Translations under genes and position numbers: made by a program
In this document: positions 57,101-64,000 of the stretch, in pieces
Numbering within the stretch: the first letter of the stretch is position 1
How the letters are laid out: each line of letters opens with the position of its first letter
NCBI GenBank assembly: GCA_951799405.1
Contig: OX637362.1
Location: forward strand, 13,998,493-14,062,492
Length of the DNA stretch: 64,000 nt
Direction of reading: 5' to 3'
Source: Agapetus fuscipes
Taxonomy: Eukaryota > Arthropoda > Insecta > Trichoptera > Glossosomatidae
The notes under the pieces: generated by a model
What the model was told of the DNA's origin: nothing
The model's database searches: none
What the model saw: the letters and a program-made list of their open reading frames with translations, nothing else

Positions 57101-58650
57101 GTGTGTGTGTGTGTGTGTGTGTGTGCGGGATACATAAAAATGTGCCACACCCTTCATTTAAAAATTATATTACACAGGAAAAAAAAATGGTTAAAGGATC
57201 TAGGCAGCCAAACATATTTGTATGGAATCTAAGATGGCAATCTACGTTTCTCTTTTATAAATGAGATACATACACGCAAATAAAAATAAAATCATTTATT
57301 ATATTTTGTATTGTTTGTGTATTAACACTGTGAAAATTCATTTTGTTTCAATTTATAATTTTTGGATGAAATTTTTCAAGCAAAACACTGTTTATTTTCA
57401 CTATAGACTTTATTTAAAAGATTAAAATCTTTAAAACAAAATTACGAACGTTTTCGACCTAGAAGGTCATCATCAGGTAAGTTACCTGTTGATATTATAC
57501 CTGTTGTAAGTTACCTGATGATGACCTTCTAGGTCGAAAACGTTCGTAATTTTGTTTTAAAGATTTTAATCTTTTAAATAAAGTCTATAGTGAAAATAAA
57601 GTGTTTTGCTTGAAAAATTTCATCCAAAAATTATAAATTGAAATAAAATCATTTCCTGTGTTTCCATACATTTATCTCATATTCTAACATCATCCTGGAT
57701 TGCTGCCTTTGATTCTACATGACAACAATTAATATTTACACAAACAAGATCATATAAGGAATGATAAGTAGAGGCATTTGTAATCTATTTCTTCATGATA
57801 ACAGTGTGGTAGGTATCAAGTTTATGTTTAAAAACATATATCTGAAATAAGAGAAACCACACTGTATGACCTAGTACTGAATTAGCAGGAAAAACACACA
57901 GGAAAGAGGAACTGAACTCGGCACAAATTCCAGAGACAAAAAGTTGTGATGTCACAGTGTAGGTATCTGGGGAGAAAGTAAAGTAATTTATTTTGATATT
58001 GTTGCTAAGAACCTTATTTAATTTGCCCGCCGAGAACAAAAAACTATCTTTTAAAGAAGTCAGATCATTTTGTTGCATGGATTTTCCAACATTTTATTTT
58101 TTATTGACAGCGGGCGAACATTGTAACTAGGGTGCTTAGCCACCAATAACAGAATATTAGTTAGCTTTTCTATTTAAAACCTGGGCGTGTGACACAAAAA
58201 AAATTAGGCCCATGTCCGTTTTGTGCGGGGTCTATTCAATATTTTTTTTAATTTAAGGGTAGGTTTAAAATATTTACATAGTATGTGGCTAGATAAATAC
58301 ATATTAGAACCACTTATTGTAATTGGAAGATTTTTTTTTTGAAAATGGAACAAAATGAGAACTAGGTTATGTATTTGAATAAGACAGAAAATATAAGACA
58401 AAATATCTTTTTTCAGGAAATTTAAGGCAGAAAGTGTTTGTTTTTATTTAAAGAGCATTTATCATGTCAATAAAAACGTATAGATCCAGCCTGCAAGGTT
58501 AAGAGAGCATATTTTGTCACCTTATGTTCCCAATAAAAATGACTAGATTTCAAACCATTGAGGTATTTTCAAACATAACAAATATAAAGAGGCCCAAATG
58601 GGTGAACGCTTGTACAAATTAGACATTACACAATATACTTACCCAGGCAT
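48176..58650 (-). CDS. stck: PINCH (LIMS/steamer duck) focal-adhesion adaptor, 8 coding exons
   Basis: Exons on the minus strand are 58650-58643, 56075-55962, 53716-53604, 52980-52788, 51849-51708, 51312-51196, 49092-48951 and 48375-48176. They total 1029 nt (342 residues) with matching phases. Five LIM zinc-binding domains follow in order at about residues 14-68, 75-130, 139-198, 208-260 and 266-318. The C-terminal tail is short and basic ([14 protein letters not shown]). Diagnostic stretches include [34 protein letters not shown] and [20 protein letters not shown], which fix the identity as insect PINCH. In this family LIM1 binds integrin-linked kinase, forming the ILK-PINCH-parvin complex at integrin adhesions and muscle attachments. 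The first coding exon gives only Met-Pro and part of a Gly; a second in-frame Met (56065) could also start translation. Exon 2's end is embedded in a 68-bp tandem array. Confidence 0.95.
48606..48865 (+). pseudogene. RTE-like LINE 3' fragment
   Basis: It resembles the LINE B C-terminal region ([28 protein letters not shown]) but is frameshifted near 48660. It ends GGCCACCCCTAGAGGAATGG then (ACAAG)n. It lies in the last PINCH intron. Confidence 0.75.
49138..49383 (-). repeat. Repeat A copy, full length
   Basis: Full minus-strand copy in a PINCH intron with a TTAGATTATAGATTAT tail. Confidence 0.85.
49590..50265 (-). repeat. SINE family B copy split by other repeats
   Basis: SINE B sequence at about 49590-49650 and 50030-50265 (head with GGACTCCTAG-type A box at right) surrounds a piece of the 46640 repeat and a repeat A copy. 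Confidence 0.65.
49727..49989 (-). repeat. Repeat A copy with (ATTAG)n tail
   Basis: Four TCTAA units are at left and CCTTGCCTTATAGG at the right end. Confidence 0.85.
50800..51062 (-). pseudogene. LINE D 3' fragment
   Basis: It is homologous to 12739-13110 (GTGCCACTTCTATCGAAGAT, CTGAGATCTTTTCCCCTCAA), with a (TTC)n run on the left representing the tail. The frame is degraded. It lies in a PINCH intron. Confidence 0.65.
51437..51650 (-). pseudogene. LINE B 3' fragment
   Basis: The minus strand encodes [16 protein letters not shown] to GRPRK-like sequence ending in the RRSGHP equivalent and GGCCACCC, with small indels upstream. It lies in a PINCH intron. Confidence 0.75.
52008..52297 (-). 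repeat. tRNA-derived SINE, family B, full length
   Basis: Minus-strand head with TAGTCCAGTGG and GGATTCGAATCCC-type boxes, and a body ending TCATCCTAATATGA. Well preserved, in a PINCH intron. Confidence 0.8.
53280..53440 (+). repeat. SINE D fragment joined to a LINE tail
   Basis: 53280-53385 is the family D body inverted relative to 27770. It runs directly into ACTGGCCCACCATAGGG... and (ACAAG)n, a LINE B-like tail. Confidence 0.5.
53766..54010 (+). repeat. Repeat A copy
   Basis: TTCCTTGACTGATAGG to GCAGCTTAGATTTAGA. First of a head-to-tail pair in PINCH intron 2. Confidence 0.85.
54018..54270 (+). repeat. Repeat A copy
   Basis: TTCCTTGACTTATAGG to CTTAGATTAGATTAG. Second of the pair. Confidence 0.85.
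54535..54600. repeat. (CA)n-rich microsatellite
   Basis: Interrupted CA dinucleotide run (CACACACACACAAATACACA and similar). Confidence 0.8.
54890..54975 (-). mobile_element. Helitron-like 3' remnant
   Basis: The minus strand reads ATGGCATAGTGAAACACACC then AGTACCCGTAGTAGG, a diverged version of the terminus near 20440-20500. Confidence 0.4.
55411..56000 (-). repeat. 68-bp tandem array, nine copies, of PINCH exon 2 end plus splice donor
   Basis: Each unit contains the last ~47 coding bases of exon 2 (encoding [14 protein letters not shown]), the donor GT|GTAAGT and ~20 intron bases. The donor-side word GACTTACAC starts at 55411, 55479, 55547, 55615, 55683, 55751, 55819, 55887 and 55955, exactly 68 apart. 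Units are nearly identical (one G/A difference near 55634; the leftmost is diverged on its intron side). Confidence 0.95.
56392..56960 (-). repeat. SINE family B copy split by family E
   Basis: SINE body at 56392-56557 resumes at 56849-56960 with a GGGTTCGAATCCCGGC B box. The interruption is the family E element with duplicated TACCTATATGA. Confidence 0.75.
56558..56848. mobile_element. Family E palindromic element with 11-bp duplication
   Basis: It is flanked by TACCTATATGA (56547-56557, 56849-56859) inside a SINE B copy. The asymmetric TATTTTGTATTGTTTGTG end is followed by inverted arms. The centre has three copies of the GACCTTCTAGGTC-GAAAACG motif, one as an extra direct repeat. Confidence 0.9.
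57298..57640. mobile_element. Family E palindromic element with 14-bp duplication
   Basis: It is flanked by AAATAAAATCATTT at 57284-57297 and 57641-57654. Both arms carry, in opposite orientation, CTGATGA-T-GACC-TTCTA-GGTC-GAAAA (right arm 57515-57540). It lies in PINCH intron 1. Confidence 0.9.
57655..58642. other. PINCH intron 1 remainder, no recognised feature
   Basis: AT-rich intron sequence between the tiny first coding exon and the family E insertion. Nothing was recognised. Confidence 0.45.
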
Positions 58651-58887
58651 TTTGAACAGATGAATATGTCCAACAACAAAATATACACAAAATGTGCAAC
58701 TTTCACAAAAGAAAAAGTAAACCAGAAATCGGATAAAACTGCACTTCGGAAGCAAATGTACAAACCTAATTAATACTGAACGTGTTTAAGTCGATGCGTT
58801 CAGTTTTGATTTGTCCTCCGTTTTACGCCTACGCGAAAAACGCCCATCCCATTTCGACAGCAGAATCAAGCAGAATATTTATAGCAG

Positions 58888-58933
58888 GCCGCCATTATTA
58901 TGTCATTTTGCGGTCAGGTTATTCATAGCCAAT
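58888..58933 (-). promoter_or_regulatory. Probable PINCH promoter: GCCGCCATT and CCAAT motifs
   Basis: AATGGCGGC on the minus strand (58896-58888) is YY1-like, and a CCAAT box lies at 58929-58933. They are 240-285 bases upstream of the first PINCH ATG (58650), in a locally GC-richer patch. A TTTATA-type element at about 58877 is weak. Function is inferred from position. Confidence 0.4.
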
Positions 58934-59014
58934 CAGAAGGGCTATTCGGGATCTCAAAGGCGAGGCCGAAGGCGACTGATACCGATTCGTTGCCGAATGA
59001 AAGGTGAATTGTGA

Positions 59015-60270
59015 TTCTCGTTTGAAAATTTGGCTGAAGGCTATTTCTTATAAAGGTGAGGAATCTCCCGGAACTGTCAAAATATAGCGCGGCCGATTTA
59101 CCCCGCCGTACAGCGAAGGACAGAAATTGTCAGTAGATTATTACAAATATATGACTTATTTTCTTTAATGACCTAAATAAATGTATTCGCAAACTCATTC
59201 CTTATGTTTATTTGTGACCCACGTGACATTATTATAGAAAATTATGACGTAGAATAGGAATTACGATCTTACGAAAATTGGCATTCTGAACGGCATAATA
59301 TGCGCGTCGCTAAGTACGTCATGCAGATAATTATTATGCTTTTGACAACAATAAATTTGCACTAAGAAATTGCGTTATTTTTTCACAGTTTCATCTTCAT
59401 TTGTGATAAATTGTAAACATAATTATTTACAAGTGATTTTCAATCATTATAACGCTCAATTTACAAAGATTTAAGCATAGATTTAATTGTCAAATGTCAG
59501 TTGACAGCAGACGTGAAGTTAGCCTGATTTGCCAGCCTGCTATGCGAGAGCTGTGAACTATGAGAATTGCCCCCAAAGTCCAAGGAAAAATAATTTCACA
59601 TAAAATGTTATTTATAATCATTTCCTAATTTTAACATATTTGAAATAAACAAATCACCTTAAATTTTTTAATTAAAATAAATTGGGCTAGTTTTAACAAG
59701 TTGAAGGAGTAAAAGTACAATATAAACAATAGTTTTCACCAAACATTGTATTGTTGAGAACTGAGTTTTTTATTACATTGTAATGTAGTTTTATGTATTT
59801 TCATTCCGTTGTTTCGTACTTATTTGCACTTATTATTGTTTTACTACTTTTTGATGAAGTTTTAGTATTTTTTTTAAATATATGGGGAAATTTACCCTTT
59901 GGGCTGGCACCTGTCGGACGATTATCACATCGATCATCCGTCAGTCTGGCCAATCGAGAAAAAACATACAAAACCCATTGCTGTCCCTTGTAAGGATAGT
60001 CGGAAGGTCGGTAGGAACGAGAATCGCAAAACGGCAAAGGAACTCTTTCGCAAGGGCTATTAATCTCCACCGGCAACTAATATCTTTAGTGCAACCGAGG
60101 GTAATTGCAATGGTGAGCAATATGGTTGAAAACGATATTTTTGTGTAGATTATAAGTCAAGGATCTCAACTATATTTTTTTAAGTGGTAAAATTGGGCTT
60201 TTCATTTTTAATTTTGTAAAATAAAATGCCGACAAATCGAGTCCAATTCAAACGCGACGCTATTGGCTGG
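59015..60270. other. Spacer between PINCH and the THAP transposase
   Basis: No repeat family was recognised apart from TATAAGTCAAGGA (60149-60162), a fragment of repeat A's 5' end. Overlapping frames on both strands at 59801-60148 have no recognised domain. Confidence 0.4.
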
Positions 60271-60278
60271 AGCTCGTG

Positions 60279-60286
60279 TGACGTCA
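60279..60286. promoter_or_regulatory. CRE-like TGACGTCA upstream of the THAP gene
   Basis: This palindromic TGACGTCA lies 132 bases upstream of the start codon, with inverted CCAAT motifs (ATTGG) at about 60262 and 60286. It is compatible with a promoter; nothing more can be shown. Confidence 0.35.
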
Positions 60287-60417
60287 TTGGATCCAAGTGG
60301 CGTGAGTGACGTGTGTTTGTAGTATTAGAAAGCCGGCTGTCAGTGTAAAAATACGTGCTATTATCAAGCTTCCGAGATCCGACAAACTTAATATAAACTC
60401 ACAACAAACCTTGAAAA

Positions 60418-62604
60418 ATGTCTTCGAAGTATCATAAATATTGTGTAGTTCCGATGTGTACAAATACGTCACGTGCAACACCGGATAAAAAGTTTTTGCG
60501 GATGCCCCGCGATCCAGCTATCCACAAAAAATGGTGTCTTGTGATGAAGCGAGACAAACTTCTGTCTTCCAAATCTACCCGCTTCATTTGCGAAGACCAT
60601 TTTAATGTAAGTTATAGTATTTTGTTGTTATTTAATTGCATACCTATTTATAAAATATGTTATTTCTACATGCCTTCGTAAATAAATCACGTGGCTCAAG
60701 AAATGGCATGTGAAAACGCTGTCAAACGTGTCAAAATTTAAATCGATTTGTTTTTGACAAATTGATTAGAAACTCATAGTTTTTTTTGTCAGTAATGATC
60801 AAAAACATCCTCAAATATTGTTTGATTCCGTAATTTATAAGAAACAAGTGTTAACATAGCAAAGTTTTTGTACTTGTTTCTTTAGGAAGGCAGCAATGGA
60901 CTGGAATGTAAATATAATATTTTCTCATCGGCCAAAGGTCACAGGTCTATGGGACTAGACCCCTTAGCAACCTATAATAAAATATAAGCTTGCCTTTGCC
61001 ATGACAACCCGGCTGTGTGACATCACAACTTTTTTATCCTAGAAGTTTGTGTGCATACTTAATAATAATATATTGTCATGTACTAACGTGCCTAACCTAC
61101 CTTTTTACTTTTTGTTGTAGTAGTTGTGTGAACTACATGCTCTCATATTATGTTATTTATATTTTTACAGCTCCAGGACGACTTGGAGAACTTTATGATG
61201 GGCAGATTGATGGGAAGCAATATGCGCCTGAAGAAAGGAGTTTTGCCGCACAAATTTGAGTGCCAAAAAGCTAAAAAGACTGTGGATAGGAAAACCGGCG
61301 AGATTAGAAAAAGAAAAATGCTAGTGATGGAACTTTTAAGAGAAGCAAGTCTGAACGCTACAAACTCTGAAGCATCCACATCAGTTGATGTGGATGCTTC
61401 CGCATCCGTTGATGTGGATGCTTCCGCATCCGTTGATGTGGATGCTGTGGAGCAGTCAACGCATCTGACTTCTGCTCCATTGGATAAAGCAGTGCAGGTG
61501 AATATGGTACCCACCTACAGGAGCAAAGCAACCAACACCTTGAATGTGAGACCCCCGACCACTCACAGTAGCTGCTCACCGATCAAGGGGAAACCTGTGG
61601 AATCTCCTCTGGAAAAATTGAATGTGGAAGCTGTCTATTCATCTTCCAGTTCAGACCCTGAAGATAGTGATTCTGATCTTTTTGTGGACTATGGTAGTGG
61701 CTCGGATTTTGAAGACAACAATATGGAAATGGACGCGCTTAACGTTGAGATGAAAAGAGGTTATATTTTGCTTGTGCAACGCCAACCTCAACTGTATTTA
61801 GGCATTCCAAAAGAAATGTACCATGTATTGGCTATTCTGCAAGATACAGTTTGTGCACCTATTATAGATATAATGATTTGCCTAAAGAAAATTAGGTTGA
61901 ATTTTTCATATAAAGTAATAGGTGCACATTTTGGAATGTCAGATTCCTCTATATGTCGCATTTTTAAGAAAACGATTCCCATTTTATCAGGGGTACTCAA
62001 AGAGTTGATTATATGGCCATCTGCAAAACTCGTAAGGTTGGAATTGCCCATTGCATTTCGAGCTCGATATAGGAACGTCCGTTCCATTATTGATTGTCTT
62101 GAAATTCAAATTGAGAAACCAGGCAACTCGCTGCACCAATCATTAACGTGGTCTGAATACAAGGCCTGTAATACGGTAAAATATCTAATTTCTTGCACTC
62201 CAGATGGTCTCATTAATTTCTTATCATGTGGGTATGGAGGCCGAGCAACCGACTCTACTATTGCTCAGGACTGTGGCTATTTCGACAACATCGCCACAGG
62301 AACATGGGTGATGGCAGATCGGGGGTTTAAGAATATTTCCCATATTTTAGAGGAAAAGGGTGCTCACCTTGTTCGCCCTCCAAGCGTGCTGCAGAAAAGT
62401 ACCCTTAGCCAAAACGAAGTTAAGGAAGCAAAGCGAATTGCCGCTTTACGTATTCACGTAGAACGTGTGATAAGCAGAGTGAGAGAATTTCATATGCTCA
62501 CTATGCATTCAACTATCGACCACAACCTCGTGAATCGCTTGGATGAAATTATTGTGATTGCTTGTGGTCTGATCAACTTGCAAAAATCATTGATCAAAGT
62601 TTAG
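60418..62604 (+). CDS. THAP-domain DDE transposase (ISL2EU/Harbinger-related), two exons
   Basis: Exon 1 is 60418-60606 and exon 2 is 61171-62604 (GTAAGT donor, TTTTTACAG acceptor, phase 0), giving 540 residues. The N-terminal THAP zinc finger has C9, C14, C58, H61 and W39, then LKKGVLPHKFECQ with the THAP-type hydrophobic end. A low-complexity acidic linker follows, including three 24-bp repeats encoding SVDVDASA-like units. Next come a helix-turn-helix (FSYKVIGAHFGMSDSSICRI) and a DDE_Tnp_4-type catalytic domain with D371 (IIDCLEI), D446 (MADRGF) and E494 (HVERVI). THAP plus this DDE type is known in ISL2EU-like transposons, with Harbinger as the nearest broad relative. All catalytic residues are present and the frame is intact, so it may be active or recently active. 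Terminal inverted repeats were not identified, so domestication cannot be excluded. Confidence 0.88.
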
Positions 62605-62689
62605 AAGGGTTAGCCACCCTTAGACATTACTTTTAAAATTCAATTTTTATTTTCAGTACTTATATTTAACCTTTATGCTTGTGAGCTTA

Positions 62690-63425
62690 TGACTGATATT
62701 ACTTTTTAAATCTCAAGTGTTTTTATTTACCTTGGTCGCTTTTATCTATTTTACACCATTCAACTCTTCATTTCACTTGTATGACTGATATTCTTTTTAA
62801 ATCTCAATGTGTTTTTATTTACCTTGATAGCTTTTATCAAATTTTTACTATTCAACTCTTCATTTCACTTGTGTGACTGAGATTATTTTTGAAATCTCAT
62901 GTGTTTTTATTTAACTTGGTGGCTTTTATCAAATTTTTACTATCAACTCTTCATTTCACTTGTATGACTGAGATTATTTTTTAAATCTCATGTGTTTTTA
63001 TTTAACTTGGTGGCTTTAATCTATTTTTTACCATTCAACTCTTCATTTCACTTGTATGACTGATATTCTTTTTAAATCTCATGTGTTTTTATTTACCTTG
63101 ATAGCTTTTACCTAATTTTTTACCATTCTACACTTCATTTCACTTGTATGACTGATATTATTTTCAAATCTCATGTGTTTTTATTTACCTTTATTTCTTC
63201 TATCAAATTTTTACTATTCAACTCTACATTTCACTTGTATGTCTGAGATTATTTTTTAAATCTCATGTGTTTTTATTTAACTTGGTGGCTTTTATCTATT
63301 TTTTGCCATTCAACTCTTCATTTCACTTGTATGACTGATATTCTTTTTAAATCTCAATGTGTTTTAATTTATCTTGATAGCTTTTATCTAATTTTTACTA
63401 TTCAATTCTTCATTTCACATGTTGC
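62690..63425. repeat. Tandem array of ~92-bp units, eight copies
   Basis: The word GACTGATATT or variant recurs at 62691, 62783, 62875, 62966, 63058, 63150, 63241 and 63333 (steps 91-92). Each unit also contains AAATCTCATGTGTTTTTATT and TTCAACTCTTCATTTCACTT-type stretches. It begins about 85 bases after the transposase stop codon and may be the subterminal region of that transposon. Confidence 0.9.
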
Positions 63426-63684
63426 TTACTAAGTTACATTTACTATCTAATCTAATCTAATACTATTCTGGTCAATTTTTCTGAATCTCACTTTACATCT
63501 GTTGCAACATGTACATAATGAGTATTAATGTTTGTATTAATAATGGAAAGCCTTTTTTATTAATAAAATACACTTCAATCAACAACTTCTTTATTTTTAT
63601 TAGAAAAACCAACAGAAAGATGATACATTTAATAAGAACATATGAAAAACTCCAATACCAGGTATTGTTAAGTAGTGCATTTTT

Positions 63685-63900
63685 ACATTATAATCTAAAT
63701 GGTAAAGATACACATGACTTTATGATTCATATTAAATACATTTCTATAAGCAGGCATATTGTGTTAGTTAACGTTTACATAATATGCTGCATGTTCATTA
63801 ACAAAATAAAGACCCAAATCTAAACTGAATGCACAAGCCCTTAAACTTGACGCTCTTCCCTGGAACAGAGGTAATATTGGCAAGTGAACCTTTTGTTAAC
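63685..63900 (-). repeat. Repeat A copy, diverged
   Basis: The motif order of repeat A is retained on the minus strand with heavy substitution. The 5' end near 63900 is lost. Confidence 0.6.
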
Positions 63901-64000
63901 AAAGTAGTTATCACATATATCAAATATAAAAAAGTAGTTAAGAAACAGCAGTTATAAAATACATAAATAACTATACTTTAAAATTGTTAGACTTTGGTAA

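Noticed and set aside
58811..59014. 67-residue plus-strand frame over the PINCH promoter
   Set aside because: No recognisable domain. The composition fits a GC-richer promoter patch.

Overview
The window is arthropod, most probably insect, nuclear DNA. Host genes are split into short GC-rich exons with GT/AG introns. The introns and spacers are AT-rich and packed with retroelements and DNA transposons. Two complete host genes and one partial host gene can be assembled exon by exon, all on the minus strand. From left to right they are an alpha-carbonic anhydrase (5' part, 1126-6605, running off the left edge), an hnRNP F/H-type RNA-binding protein like Drosophila glorund (8 coding exons, 12501-34134), and the five-LIM adaptor PINCH/steamer duck (8 coding exons, 48176-58650). 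The summed exon lengths of the two complete genes are exact multiples of three (390 and 342 residues). On the plus strand at the right, 60418-62604 encodes a two-exon THAP-domain/DDE transposase.

Everything else is repeats. The commonest is a ~245-bp sequence (called repeat A here, about 30 copies). It turns out to be the 3' terminus of an RTE-like LINE (LINE A, 3353-5719, with target-site duplication). A second RTE-like LINE (LINE B, 24012-25994) has an open reverse-transcriptase frame, a perfect 10-bp target duplication and an (ACAGTT)n tail. Three tRNA-derived SINE families (B, C, D), a palindromic retroelement-like family with 11-14 bp target duplications (family E), hAT elements with perfect 8-bp duplications, Helitron-like remnants and foldback MITEs fill the introns.

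The 9.2-kb block at 34627-43833, just upstream of the glorund promoter, is a seven-level nest: hAT > hAT > CR1/Jockey-type LINE > 4.5-kb TIR element > MULE-like foldback > hAT MITE > repeat A. Most boundaries are defined by target duplications. The intron between glorund exons 5 and 6 carries a 601-bp tandem duplication.

The most unusual host-gene feature is in PINCH. The end of coding exon 2, with its 5' splice site, is repeated nine times as a 68-bp tandem array (55411-56000). Only the first donor yields an open protein frame. A second theme is hammerhead-ribozyme-like cores in three different repeat contexts, including family E, which suggests Penelope-type elements. No CRISPR, rRNA or functional tRNA gene is seen; the tRNA-like sequences are SINE heads. 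Species cannot be named from the sequence alone.
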